Shown piece by piece: positions 25,006-34,453 of a stretch of DNA of 64,000 nucleotides. Every line of letters starts with the position of its first letter. The stretch's first letter is position 1. The stretch is from contig CP075369.1 in assembly GCA_019454205.1 (NCBI GenBank), positions 2,480,001-2,544,000 of the forward strand. The letters are read 5' to 3'. Under the pieces are notes generated by a model, which was given only the letters and a program-made list of their open reading frames with translations, did no database searches and had not been told where the DNA came from. The DNA is from Xanthobacteraceae bacterium. Lineage in GTDB: Bacteria > Pseudomonadota > Alphaproteobacteria > Rhizobiales > Xanthobacteraceae. Both the position numbers and the translations under genes were made by a program.

Positions 25006-26511
25006 ATGAGCGCGCGAATTCTGGTGGTGGACGACGATCCGGTGCAACGCCGGCTGCTCGAAGCGATGATCAAGCGCTTCGACTACGAGCCGGTGATGGC
25101 CGAGAGCGCCGAAGCCGCACTGAAAACGCTGGATAGCGCCGACGGCGCTGCCATCGAATGTATCGTGCTCGATCTGGTGATGCCCGACCTTGACGGCATG
25201 GGCATGCTGGGCCGCCTGCGTGAGCGCGGCAGCACGCTTCCCGTGATCGTGCAGACCGCTCAAGGCTCCATCGACACCGTGGTTTCGGCGATGCGCGCGG
25301 GCGCGGTCGATTTCTGCGTGAAGCCGGTGCGCGCCGAGCGTTTGCAGGTTTCGATCCGCAATGCGCTGGCACAGGCGACGCTCGCCGACGAAGTACGCCG
25401 CATGCAGCGCTCCGCCGACGGCAAGCTCGCGCTGAAGGACCTCACCACAAAAAGCCCGCGCATGCAGGCGGCACTCACGCTCGCGGAAAAAGCGGCCGCC
25501 TCCGACATCCCGGTCCTGATCGAAGGCGAGTCCGGTACCGGCAAGGAATTGCTGGCCCGCGCCATCCATGCCGCCGGTCCGCGCGCGAAAAAGCCGTTCG
25601 TCGCGGTCAACTGCGGCGCAATCCCCGCGAACCTCGTCGAGTCGATCCTGTTCGGCCACGAAAAGGGTTCGTTCACCGGCGCGGCCGAGCGGCAGATCGG
25701 CAAGTTTCTGGAAGCCGACGGCGGTACGCTGTTCCTCGACGAGATCGGCGAGTTACCTCAGGACACGCAAGTAAAGCTGCTCCGTGCGTTGCAGGAAGGC
25801 GAGATCGATCCGGTCGGCGCGCGCAAGCCGGTGAAGGTGAACTTCCGCCTCATCTCCGCGACCAATCGCGACCTGATGGCGCTGGTGCGCCAGGCTTCGT
25901 TCCGCGAGGACCTGTTTTACCGCCTGCACATTTATCCGGTGACGTTGCCGCCGCTGCGCGAGCGCATGGAAGACGTGCCCGATCTGGTCCGCCGCTTCGT
26001 CGCGCGCTTCGCGGCGGAAGAAGGCAAGCGCGTGCGCTCGGTTTCGGCCGAAGCAGTGCGCCTGCTGGGCGAATACAAGTGGCCCGGCAACGTGCGCCAA
26101 CTCGAGAACACGGTGTTCCGTTCGGTCGTGTTGGCCGAGGCCGACGAAATCGGCGTGCTGGAATTCCCGCAGATCGCGGCACAGGTGCCGGGCTACGAGG
26201 CGGCGGCGTTCGTAGCACCCGCCCCGGTTGTAGCCTCGCCTGCGACCCAGCCCGCCGCACCCTTACTGGTTGTCGAGGAAAGCGCTTCCAGCGCTCCCGT
26301 GCCGGGACGGCTGGATGTGGTCGATTTCCACGGCCATGTCCGCCCACTGGAACAGCTCGAAGCAGAAATCATCCGCTACACCATCGCGCACTATCGGGGC
26401 CGGATGACCGAAGTCGCCCGCCGCCTCGGAATCGGGCGCTCGACCCTGTACCGGAAGCTCAAGGAACTCGGTCTGGAGGCCGATGCCGGAGCCGATCACG
26501 GGAATGTGTGA
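25006..26511 (+). CDS. Sigma-54-dependent response regulator (NtrC family)
   Basis: A 501-residue NtrC-type regulator. Residues 1-120 form a receiver domain (VVDDDP at the N-terminus, the phospho-Asp in VLDLVMPDLDG, the Lys in CVKPVR). The AAA+ domain follows with Walker A GESGTGKE, the sigma-54 contact loop as GSFTGA (usual form GAFTGA), Walker B GTLFLDEIGEL and the arginine finger region FREDLFYRLHIYPVTLPPLR. A long linker rich in Ala/Pro leads to a Fis-type HTH (MTEVARRLGIGRSTLYRKLK). No histidine kinase is adjacent. Start at ATG 25006 behind GGGCGGGGTCTG. Targets unknown. Confidence 0.92.
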   Translation: MSARILVVDDDPVQRRLLEAMIKRFDYEPVMAESAEAALKTLDSADGAAIECIVLDLVMPDLDGMGMLGRLRERGSTLPVIVQTAQGSIDTVVSAMRAGAVDFCVKPVRAERLQVSIRNALAQATLADEVRRMQRSADGKLALKDLTTKSPRMQAALTLAEKAAASDIPVLIEGESGTGKELLARAIHAAGPRAKKPFVAVNCGAIPANLVESILFGHEKGSFTGAAERQIGKFLEADGGTLFLDEIGELPQDTQVKLLRALQEGEIDPVGARKPVKVNFRLISATNRDLMALVRQASFREDLFYRLHIYPVTLPPLRERMEDVPDLVRRFVARFAAEEGKRVRSVSAEAVRLLGEYKWPGNVRQLENTVFRSVVLAEADEIGVLEFPQIAAQVPGYEAAAFVAPAPVVASPATQPAAPLLVVEESASSAPVPGRLDVVDFHGHVRPLEQLEAEIIRYTIAHYRGRMTEVARRLGIGRSTLYRKLKELGLEADAGADHGNV

Positions 26512-26645
26512 CGCGCCCGCGTGGCTGGCGGGTAACAGAATGGCTCTAATTCGGAACGAGCACCCTTGCGAGGTAATTGTACCCTTGAAGGGGGCTGCCG
26601 GACTTGCCAAAAGCGATTGGAACCAGATTTCCGCGGGAGATTGAA

Positions 26646-28562
26646 ATGAACCCGAACAGGCACTTAGGCCTCGTTTCGTGTGGTCTGTTGGTGGCGGCTG
26701 CGCTCGCCGGCCCGGCCTTCGGCCAGAATACGCCGAGTGATCGCGAACTCATCAATCAGATCCCCGAGCCGCGGCACGAACAGCCGGTCGGACTCGATGG
26801 CAAGGAAGAAAAGACCACGCCTCCCGCCGCGCAGACCCCGGCACCGCCGCCTGCAGCAGAGCAGAAACCTCAACAGCCTGCCGCCGCGCCGGTTGTCTCC
26901 GAAGAGATCAAAAAGCTGACCGGCCGCAAGCTCGTCGAAGCACCGGTCGCCAGCCTCACGGGCGCCGATCTCGCCATCGCCGAGAAGATCCGCGAAATTC
27001 TCGCGCAGCGCGGCGAGCGCTACTTCTCGCGCAAGAACGAACTCTCCGCGGTCGAGGTGTTCTATCGCGATCGCGGCTTCAAGCCGCTCTGGATCGAGAA
27101 CGGCAAACTCAATCCGCGCGCCGACGCAGCCATCGCGTTCCTGAAGAAGGTCGATGAAGACGGCCTCAACCCTGCCGACTACGCGGCTCCGAATTTCGAC
27201 CTGACAGACGCCGACAAGCTCGCGGAAGCCGAACTCAATTATACGGGCGAAGTGCTGGATTTCGTGCGTCACGCATCCTCGGGCCGCATCCATCCGTCAC
27301 GCACCTTCCGCGACGTCGAGTACAAGCATGACGGCCTTGATCCGCAGGACAGCCTGAACCAGATCGCGTCCGCCGCGAACCTGAGCGAAACGCTCGCGGG
27401 TTTTTACCCTTCGCACGAGCAGTACAAACTGCTGAAAGCCGAGCTTGCGAAGCTACGCAACAAAGGCGAGGCCGAGCCGATCCGGATTCCGAATGGTGCG
27501 GTGCTACGCTTCAACGCCAAGGCGAAGAAGCATCAGGAAGATGCCCGCGTGCCGCTGCTGCGTCAGCGCTTCAAACTCGAGGCCAAGGACGACAAGGTCT
27601 ACGACGAGGAACTCGCGCAGGCTGTAGCCGAATTCCAGAAGTCCAGGAAACGTAAAGGCGACGGCGTGCTGACGAACGACGTTGTCGCCGCGCTCAATCC
27701 GGCGAACACCGACAAGATCGAAGACATCATCATCGCCAATATGGAACGCTGGCGCTGGCTGCCCCGCGATCTCGGCGCGAACCACGTCATCACCAGCATC
27801 CCCGGCTATTACCTGCGTGTGTTCCAGGACCGTAAGGAAGTTTGGGAAACGCGCGTCGTTGTCGGCGCACCGACCAAGATTTCGCCGATCACGACCCAGG
27901 AGATGAGCTTCATCACGGTGAACCCGACCTGGAACGTGCCGCCGTCGATCATCGCGCGGGACTACATTCCGGCGTTGCGCAACAATCCCGACGCGCTGAA
28001 GCAAATGGGCATCAAAATCCAGACCCGTCCCGACGGCACGCTGCACCTCTCGCAGCCGCCGGGCGACGGAAATGCGCTCGGACGCCTCCGCTTCAACTTC
28101 CCGAACAAGTTCCTGGTTTACCAGCACGACACGCCGACGAAGCACCTGTTCGCGCATGACGAACGCGCTTACAGCGCCGGCTGCATCCGTGTTCAGGATC
28201 CGCTGAAGTACGCCGAGCTGTTGATGAACATGGCGCGTCCGGGCGAAGGCTGGTCGCAGGACAAGATCAAGAAGTTGTACGGGACCGCCGAGCACAAGCT
28301 CGACTTCAAGAACAACATTCCCGTTCACATCGTCTACAACACCGCTGAAGTCCGCGATGACAAACTGATCATCCGCAAGGACCTCTACAAAGTGGATGCG
28401 GCAACGATCAAGAACCTCAAGGCTACCGGCAACGAGCGCCGCCAGCTTGAGATCGCGGTCAAGCATGCCGATCCGACACCGAACCGTCAGCAGCTCACTC
28501 TCGACGGCTACAGTCCCCGCAGTCAGGGTTTCGACTTCTTCGGTCTGTTCCGCTCCTACTGA
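26646..28562 (+). CDS. L,D-transpeptidase (YcbB-like)
   Basis: A 638-residue secreted murein L,D-transpeptidase, which crosslinks peptidoglycan through 3-3 bonds in the periplasm. It has a signal peptide (LVAAALAGPAFG), a Pro/Gln-rich linker (about residues 40-95), a scaffold domain (VEVFYRDRGFKPLWIENGKL), a peptidoglycan-binding domain (YDEELAQAVAEFQKSRKRKG) and the YkuD catalytic domain with the cysteine in SAGCIRVQDP and the His in HLFAHDERAY. The start is the ATG at 26646 behind GCGGGAGATTG; an earlier in-frame ATG lacks a site. Its mRNA ends at a strong bidirectional terminator. Confidence 0.93.
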   Translation: MNPNRHLGLVSCGLLVAAALAGPAFGQNTPSDRELINQIPEPRHEQPVGLDGKEEKTTPPAAQTPAPPPAAEQKPQQPAAAPVVSEEIKKLTGRKLVEAPVASLTGADLAIAEKIREILAQRGERYFSRKNELSAVEVFYRDRGFKPLWIENGKLNPRADAAIAFLKKVDEDGLNPADYAAPNFDLTDADKLAEAELNYTGEVLDFVRHASSGRIHPSRTFRDVEYKHDGLDPQDSLNQIASAANLSETLAGFYPSHEQYKLLKAELAKLRNKGEAEPIRIPNGAVLRFNAKAKKHQEDARVPLLRQRFKLEAKDDKVYDEELAQAVAEFQKSRKRKGDGVLTNDVVAALNPANTDKIEDIIIANMERWRWLPRDLGANHVITSIPGYYLRVFQDRKEVWETRVVVGAPTKISPITTQEMSFITVNPTWNVPPSIIARDYIPALRNNPDALKQMGIKIQTRPDGTLHLSQPPGDGNALGRLRFNFPNKFLVYQHDTPTKHLFAHDERAYSAGCIRVQDPLKYAELLMNMARPGEGWSQDKIKKLYGTAEHKLDFKNNIPVHIVYNTAEVRDDKLIIRKDLYKVDAATIKNLKATGNERRQLEIAVKHADPTPNRQQLTLDGYSPRSQGFDFFGLFRSY

Positions 28563-28586
28563 TCAGAACCCGAAGTTAAAATAAAA

Positions 28587-28618
28587 AAGGGCCGCGATTC
28601 TCGCGGCCCTTCTTTTTT
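28587..28618. terminator. Bidirectional rho-independent terminator
   Basis: An 11-bp perfect stem AAGGGCCGCGA / TCGCGGCCCTT with a TTC loop. AAAATAAAA lies to the left and CTTTTTT to the right, so it serves the L,D-transpeptidase (+) and the convergent hybrid kinase (-). Confidence 0.93.
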
Positions 28619-28632
28619 GCGCACGAAAACGA

Positions 28633-31431
28633 TCAGGCTGGAACGGGGCTTTTCGAAGTGTCCAGCGCTTCACGCACGGCCTTCGCAAGCTGGCCGCGCC
28701 GGAACGGTTTACCGAGGAAGTGAACGCTCGCGGGTAACGCGCCGCTATCATCGGCGAGCACGCCGGACGTATAGCCCGACATGAACAATACGCGCAGCGA
28801 CGGATAGCGCTCCCCGCAATAATCCGCGAGTTCGCGTCCGTTCATCCCGCCAGTCATGATGACATCGGTCAGCAGCAAATCCGGCCTGAGGCCCTTCTCC
28901 AGAAGATCGATTGCACTTTTGCCGTTTGGCGCGCCTACGACCCGATAGCCTAGCGATACGAGCTGCCGCTCGGTATTGATGCGAACCGGCTCGTCGTCCT
29001 CGACCAGCAACACCGTCTCCTGGCCGCGAGGATAGTTCTCCTCCTCAAGAACCGGACGCTCGGCAACGGCACTTTCGGAACGGGGGAAATAAAGCTTCAC
29101 CGCCGTCCCGAAACCGACTTCCGAATAGACCGTGATGTGCCCGCCCGACTGCTTCACGAAACCGTAGACCATGCTGAGGCCGAGACCCGTTCCCTTGCCC
29201 GGAGCCTTGGTAGTGAAGAACGGCTCGAACACGCGGTTCAGCGTTTCGGGGTCCATGCCCGTGCCGTTGTCATGCACCGCGACCATCATGAAATCGCCTT
29301 CGCGGGCACCGGGAACGACAGATCCCATCTCCTTGTCGAAGGTCGACTTGGCTGTTTCGATTCGTAGCGTCCCGCCGCCCTTCATGGCGTCGCGCGCGTT
29401 GACGATGAGATTCAGAAGGGCGGTTTCGAGCTGATTCTGGTCGATCTCGACAATCCAGGGACCGTCTTCCAGCGCGAGGTCGAGCTTGTACTGCTCGCCG
29501 ATGGTTATGCGAACGAGATCGATCATGCCGGTAACGAGCATGTTGAGATCGGTCGTTTTCGGCTCCAGCGCCTGACGGCGGCCGAACGCCAGCTGCCGTT
29601 GCGTAAGCGCCGCACTACGCTCTGCCGCGTCCACTGTTGCCTGCGCCAGCGGAAGCAAATCGGAGCGATCTCTTAAAGATTCCAGCAGCAATTCGGCGTT
29701 GCCGAGAATGACGGTGAGCAGATTGTTGTAATCGTGCGCGAGGCCGCCGGTCAGCTGGCCGATCGCCTCCATCTTCTGCGACTGGCGCAATTCCTGTTCG
29801 AGCTTTTGCCGCTCGGTCATATCGCGCCCGATGAAGAAATGCTGTTGCAGATCTTCACTCCAGACACCGGTCCACGAAATCAGCACAATGCGGCCGTCGC
29901 GGTGACGGTAGCGCGTTTCGAAATTGCGCGCGTATTTGCCGACGCGCGCCTGACGCATCTGCTCCCGTGTGGCTTCGAGATCGGGGATATGGATGAAATC
30001 GATCGCGCTGCGGCCGGTCATTTCCTCGGGTTTGTAGCCAAGCACAGTCTCGACGCTCGGACTGACACGCTGCAGGACGCCCTTGCGATCGGTAACCAGA
30101 ATCAAGTCCACAGAGGTTTCAAAGAAGCGTTTGAGTGCCGCGTCGGCCTTTCTCTGCTCGGTAATATCGAGCGCGATCGAACCGACGCCCTCGACCTCGC
30201 CGCGGCCGTCGAACAGCGGAAACTTCGCGAACAAGGATACTTGCGGCCCCAAAGGATGCGGCGTGATGAATTCCCGCTGAATCGAATTCTTCGTTTCAAT
30301 CACCTCGCGATCGGCGGCTTCGTGGGTGCGCGTGTAATCGGAATCCCCGAATAGATCGCGTACGGTCTTGCCGATCAGCTCTTCGTTCGTGTGCTCGGTC
30401 CACTGTTCGGTGCCGCGATTGACGAAAATATAGCGGCCCTGGAGATCCTTGACCGTCACGACCAGCGGCGCGTTATCGAAAATCTCCTTGAACCGTGCCG
30501 CGTTCTTTTCCAGCGCTTCCGACAGCAGCGACTTGGTTCGCGCGAGCCTTCCGTGCATCAGGTTGGTTTCCACGAGCAGCACGCCCAGGATAAAGCTTGC
30601 AGCCAGAAGTCCGTAACTGCGGCCCGCATACCAGCCGAGATCGTAACGCGCCGAACCGAACACGCCCGACAGCCCGACATCGAAAATCCATACGCACATC
30701 ACGACCATGAGCCAGAGATCGAGCGTGCTGACGCGGCGAAGCCGCCACAATGCGATCAAGGCCAACGCACTCAACGCCCAAGTTGCCGGACTGACGCCGC
30801 TCGTCACCTGTTTGGAGTAATTGTCTTTCTCCATAACGATTGGAAGAAAATCCATTCCCGCCGTGGCGAGTGCCGCGAAGACGACGGCCATCGAAGCCAC
30901 CGTTCCGACCGCAAGCAGAATCGCTATTGCGACACGCGATTGCGGAATCTCCTCATAGGAACGATTACGCAGCAGCGCATACGCGATCACGAACATCGGA
31001 AAAACAGCGTGCCAGAAGGTATAAAGCCAGGCCGTGCTCTGACTGCCCGCGCCTAGCAGACCGGTTTCGGTGAACGCACCGGGAAACGTCAGGAGGTGCG
31101 GAATCGTGATGAACGCGCAGTAAAGGTAGCCTGATGCCAGCACCAGCATCGCCCAGGAACGCGTGCGCGAAAATTGACCGAACAGCAAAATCGACGTGAT
31201 CGTATCCGTCACGATCAGCGCGACCTCATACATCGGGATGAAGGATTGCAGCTTAGGTAATGGCGTACGCACATACGGTATCGCGGTAAGAAAAAACGCC
31301 AGGGAAACAGCGACCACCATGGCGGCGACGATCTTTGCGTTTCGCCCCGCAGGCCGCGAAGACAGCAAACCGTCTTCCTGCGCAGCACGGTTTTGTACTT
31401 CAGCGGTATCCAGAAACTGCCGAGAGTTCAC
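28633..31431 (-). CDS. Hybrid sensor histidine kinase with MASE-like membrane domain
   Basis: A 932-residue hybrid kinase. The first about 290 residues carry about eight hydrophobic helices in the style of a MASE4-type membrane sensor. A short coiled linker follows, then two PAS domains (FKEIFDNAPLVVTVKDLQG; FFETSVDLILVTDRKG). Next come the HisKA box (LTGGLAHDYNNLLTVILGNA, in which the usual HDFNN reads HDYNN), an HATPase domain (NLIVNARDAM, DNGTGM, GTGLGLSMVYGF) and a C-terminal receiver (VLLVEDDEPV, phospho-Asp in LLTDVIM, Lys in LGKPF). It phosphorylates its own receiver on an unknown cue. The start is a GTG with a weak site. It diverges from the REC-EAL gene. Confidence 0.92.
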   Translation of the reverse strand: MNSRQFLDTAEVQNRAAQEDGLLSSRPAGRNAKIVAAMVVAVSLAFFLTAIPYVRTPLPKLQSFIPMYEVALIVTDTITSILLFGQFSRTRSWAMLVLASGYLYCAFITIPHLLTFPGAFTETGLLGAGSQSTAWLYTFWHAVFPMFVIAYALLRNRSYEEIPQSRVAIAILLAVGTVASMAVVFAALATAGMDFLPIVMEKDNYSKQVTSGVSPATWALSALALIALWRLRRVSTLDLWLMVVMCVWIFDVGLSGVFGSARYDLGWYAGRSYGLLAASFILGVLLVETNLMHGRLARTKSLLSEALEKNAARFKEIFDNAPLVVTVKDLQGRYIFVNRGTEQWTEHTNEELIGKTVRDLFGDSDYTRTHEAADREVIETKNSIQREFITPHPLGPQVSLFAKFPLFDGRGEVEGVGSIALDITEQRKADAALKRFFETSVDLILVTDRKGVLQRVSPSVETVLGYKPEEMTGRSAIDFIHIPDLEATREQMRQARVGKYARNFETRYRHRDGRIVLISWTGVWSEDLQQHFFIGRDMTERQKLEQELRQSQKMEAIGQLTGGLAHDYNNLLTVILGNAELLLESLRDRSDLLPLAQATVDAAERSAALTQRQLAFGRRQALEPKTTDLNMLVTGMIDLVRITIGEQYKLDLALEDGPWIVEIDQNQLETALLNLIVNARDAMKGGGTLRIETAKSTFDKEMGSVVPGAREGDFMMVAVHDNGTGMDPETLNRVFEPFFTTKAPGKGTGLGLSMVYGFVKQSGGHITVYSEVGFGTAVKLYFPRSESAVAERPVLEEENYPRGQETVLLVEDDEPVRINTERQLVSLGYRVVGAPNGKSAIDLLEKGLRPDLLLTDVIMTGGMNGRELADYCGERYPSLRVLFMSGYTSGVLADDSGALPASVHFLGKPFRRGQLAKAVREALDTSKSPVPA

Positions 31432-31543
31432 GTTGTGCCTGACAAACGAAGTTAAGTATTGCGAATGATCCTATTCCCCGCAGAAAATTAGAGAAGCGTG
31501 ATTCGAAGTTTCTCCACGCTAACGAAACATTGAGTGCAAGCGA

Positions 31544-31570
31544 TTAAGACACGCGAAATTCGTGTCTTAA
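31544..31570. promoter_or_regulatory. Perfect inverted repeat between divergent signalling genes
   Basis: 10-bp arms TTAAGACACG (31544-31553) and CGTGTCTTAA (31561-31570) with a 7-base spacer CGAAATT. It lies about 90 bases before the REC-EAL start and 113 bases before the kinase start, so it could be a regulator site serving both. A T-tract is absent, which argues against a terminator. Confidence 0.5.
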
Positions 31571-31659
31571 AATTAAGAACACTGTGTAAGTACCGGAAAG
31601 CAAACCTGCCGCCGCTAACCGAAGGAAAAGTCCCGGCGCTCATTTTCTCACGGTGACAC

Positions 31660-32940
31660 ATGTCCACCGACCCGGAATTGCTGGCTCGTCTCGATGTCGA
31701 CGAGGAACTGGACAAGACTTCCGGTATTACACCCGGGCATCCTGCGGCGCAGGCCGGAGAACTCGTCTGTTTTATCGTCGAAGACGAACCAGCGATTCAA
31801 AATCTGATTGCCGCCGCAATCACGCCGATCGGCGTGAAAGTGGAGATGTTCAGGAATGCAACCTCGGCGCTGGCGGGAATCTATAAGACCCGTCCACATC
31901 TCGTTTTTCTCGATGCCTCGCTGGATGGTTCCGATGCCGTCGAGGTGATGCGCGGGCTTGGAGCCGCGCACTTTCGCGGCAAGGTGCAGTTGATCAGCGG
32001 CAGCGATACCGAAGTGCTGAACGACCTGCGTCTCGTGGGCGAACGTCACGAACTCGGTATGCTACCTCCCCTGCGAAAGCCGTTTCGTGCGAGCACGATC
32101 CGGCAACTGGTGCAGGACAATTTCGCCGAACTGATGCAGGACACGCCGCGCAAGGCGGCTTCATTCAATCCCACCTATCAGAAACTTCAACTCGACGAGG
32201 TGCTTCGCAACAACTGGATTCAGCTCTGGTATCAGCCGAAGATCGATCTCCAGAATATGAAACCGGCCGGGGTCGAAGGATTGGCTCGCTGCGTCCACCC
32301 GGTATTCGGTTTAGTCATGCCGGGATCTTTCCTGCCCGGCGCCGAAGAGCCAACGATGGCAAAGCTCGCGGAACGCCAGCTCATCCGCGCCCTGAGCGAC
32401 TGGCCTGCATTCGATGACGCCGGTTTTCCGTTCAAGATCTCCATCAATATGTCCGTAGCCACGCTGGTCAAACTGCCAATCGCGCAGATCGTGCGCGAGC
32501 ATCGCCCGAAAAGCGACCGCTGGCCCGGCATGATCATCGAGATCACCGAGGATCAGGCGATTCAGGACATCCACCTGATCCACGAGATCGCCACGCAACT
32601 CCGGCTCTATAAAATCTCCATCGCCATCGACGATTTCGGCGCGGGCTATTCGCATCTCGCACGCCTGAAGGAACTTCCGTTTTCGGAACTCAAACTCGAC
32701 CGCAGCCTGGTCTCGAACTGCGGCGAGGATGCCGAAGCGGCCTCCCTCAGCCGCATGGCCATCGAACTCGCGCATAAATTCGGCAAACTGGCCGTGGCCG
32801 ATGGCGTCGAGAAATCCAGCGAGGCGCAGACCCTGCGCAGTATGGGCTGCGACATTGCGCAAGGGTTCCTGTTCGCCCCGGCGGTTCAGCGCGACAAGCT
32901 GATTACCGCGATGAAAAAACGGATCGCTGCCGCATCCTGA
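31660..32940 (+). CDS. REC-EAL response regulator (c-di-GMP phosphodiesterase-like)
   Basis: A 426-residue protein with an N-terminal receiver (FIVEDEPAIQ, phospho-Asp in LVFLDASLDG, Lys in LRKPF) and a C-terminal EAL domain. Catalytic motifs are mostly kept: EGLAR for EAL, ISINMS, IEITED, the DDFGAGYSHL metal pair and KLDRSL. The conserved EGVE motif is DGVE here (AVADGVEKSS), replacing a glutamate that matters for catalysis in known EAL enzymes, so activity may be reduced. It is transcribed divergently from the hybrid kinase, a plausible phosphotransfer partner, across a region with a perfect inverted repeat. Confidence 0.9.
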   Translation: MSTDPELLARLDVDEELDKTSGITPGHPAAQAGELVCFIVEDEPAIQNLIAAAITPIGVKVEMFRNATSALAGIYKTRPHLVFLDASLDGSDAVEVMRGLGAAHFRGKVQLISGSDTEVLNDLRLVGERHELGMLPPLRKPFRASTIRQLVQDNFAELMQDTPRKAASFNPTYQKLQLDEVLRNNWIQLWYQPKIDLQNMKPAGVEGLARCVHPVFGLVMPGSFLPGAEEPTMAKLAERQLIRALSDWPAFDDAGFPFKISINMSVATLVKLPIAQIVREHRPKSDRWPGMIIEITEDQAIQDIHLIHEIATQLRLYKISIAIDDFGAGYSHLARLKELPFSELKLDRSLVSNCGEDAEAASLSRMAIELAHKFGKLAVADGVEKSSEAQTLRSMGCDIAQGFLFAPAVQRDKLITAMKKRIAAAS

Positions 32941-33130
32941 GACAGCGCCGCGAGGGCGTTAACTTCCCGGTAACGACCCGACCCTTTTCTGCCACTTTCG
33001 CTGCGTAGCGATAAATGCAGTCGGGGGCATTCCGGTGACCCCTCGTTAACCGGACCCGGCAAGACTGCGTTCACCCCGTTTTGCGGCGGCCTCGGCCGGG
33101 CGCGAAACTCGCTCACGCCGGATTTTATAC

Positions 33131-34438
33131 TTGCCGCTGACAGCCTTCGCTGCCCGTCGCATCGACTGGAAAGCCCGCCGCAGCCTATGCGCTGCCGGCG
33201 CAGGGTTGCTCGCGCTCGTACTCTCGACGAACGCGCTGCAAAGCGTGCAGGCCAACGGCGACACGCGCACGCTCTCGTTCTTCCATACGCATCGCAAGGA
33301 CGCGATCACCATCACGTTCAAGCGTAACGGGCGCTACGACGAAGCGGCTTTGGCACAGCTCAACAATTATCTGCGCGACTGGCGCAACGACAAAGAAATC
33401 AAGATGGACCCGCATCTGTTCGACATCCTCTGGGAAGTCGTGCGGGACACCAAGGCCCAGAAGCCGATCCACATCGTATCGAGCTTCCGTTCGCCGGAAA
33501 CCAACGCCATGCTGCGTTCGCGTTCGCGCGGCGTTGCGCAATACAGCCTGCATATGCAGGGCCGTGCGATCGACTTCTTCCTGCCGGATGTCGAACTTGC
33601 CGATCTGCGCGCCGCCGGTCTGCGGCTGCAGCGCGGTGGCGTCGGTTTCTATCCCGGCTCGAACTTCGTGCATCTCGACACCGGCTCGATCCGTCACTGG
33701 CCGCGCATGAGCCACGACCAGCTCGCGCGCGTATTCCCGGATGGCAAGACCGTGCATCTCTCCGCCAGCGGCCCGATGAAGAACTTCCAGCAGGCGGTGG
33801 CCGAATTGCAGCGCCGCGGGCAGTTCGGTGAACGTGACGCGATCGTTACCGCCAACGCAGCGCCGACCGCCGGTGACGGCAACCAGTTGAAGAATTTCAT
33901 CGCGTCGATCTTCGGCGCGAACCGCAAGCAGGAAAACGTGGAAGTGGAAGCGGAGGCGGATGAAGAAACGCCGCCCGCAAACAATCCGCAGCCGCAGCGA
34001 AACACCAAGGTCGCGAGCGTGACGCCGCAACTGCCGCCTGCCGCGCAACCGAAACTGCGCTGGAACACCGGCCCGAATGCCGTCAACGAACCCCAGACCA
34101 CCGGGACGGCTGCGCCGCTTGGCTACGCGCGCGAAAACGACCGCACCTTCCCGCCGAAGATTCGCCCGCAGGGCAAGCTGACCGCAGCACCGTTCGCGCC
34201 TGGCGCCGACAAGCCAAACCGCAGCGTCACCCGCAACGAACTGATCCATCTATCCGGAGAGTTCGCCGCTCCGGACGCACGCAAGCTGCACGGCTTTGCG
34301 CAACCGGCAATGGCCGCTGTCGACATGACGTTCCAAAGCGGCGCACGCCCCGAACTGGTGACGCACGGCTTCCAGAAGAGCCGTCCTGAACTGAACGTGA
34401 TCGGCTTCGACGCGCCGCCCGCGCAGGCGGCGCGCTAA
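33131..34438 (+). CDS. DUF882 (YcbK-like) murein peptidase family protein
   Basis: A 435-residue exported protein. After an Arg-rich start and a hydrophobic signal (AAGAGLLALVLSTNALQSVQ) there is a DUF882/peptidase M15-like domain (about residues 45-215) with the zinc-site motifs SSFRSPETN, HMQGRAIDFF and FVHLDTGSIRHW. The remaining half is low-complexity and Pro/Asn/Ala-rich, with no known domain. The domain suggests cleavage of murein crosslinks in the periplasm. The best start is a TTG at 33131, without a clear ribosome site. The previous gene ends 190 bases upstream, and that gap shows nothing definite. Confidence 0.85.
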   Translation: MPLTAFAARRIDWKARRSLCAAGAGLLALVLSTNALQSVQANGDTRTLSFFHTHRKDAITITFKRNGRYDEAALAQLNNYLRDWRNDKEIKMDPHLFDILWEVVRDTKAQKPIHIVSSFRSPETNAMLRSRSRGVAQYSLHMQGRAIDFFLPDVELADLRAAGLRLQRGGVGFYPGSNFVHLDTGSIRHWPRMSHDQLARVFPDGKTVHLSASGPMKNFQQAVAELQRRGQFGERDAIVTANAAPTAGDGNQLKNFIASIFGANRKQENVEVEAEADEETPPANNPQPQRNTKVASVTPQLPPAAQPKLRWNTGPNAVNEPQTTGTAAPLGYARENDRTFPPKIRPQGKLTAAPFAPGADKPNRSVTRNELIHLSGEFAAPDARKLHGFAQPAMAAVDMTFQSGARPELVTHGFQKSRPELNVIGFDAPPAQAAR

Positions 34439-34453
34439 CGCGCCTTATTATTT
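34429..34453 (+). terminator. Terminator overlapping the DUF882 stop codon
   Basis: GGCGCG / CGCGCC stem with a CTAA loop, followed by TTATTATTT. The loop contains the TAA stop of the gene itself, and the T-run reaches the stop of the convergent gapR. Confidence 0.6.
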
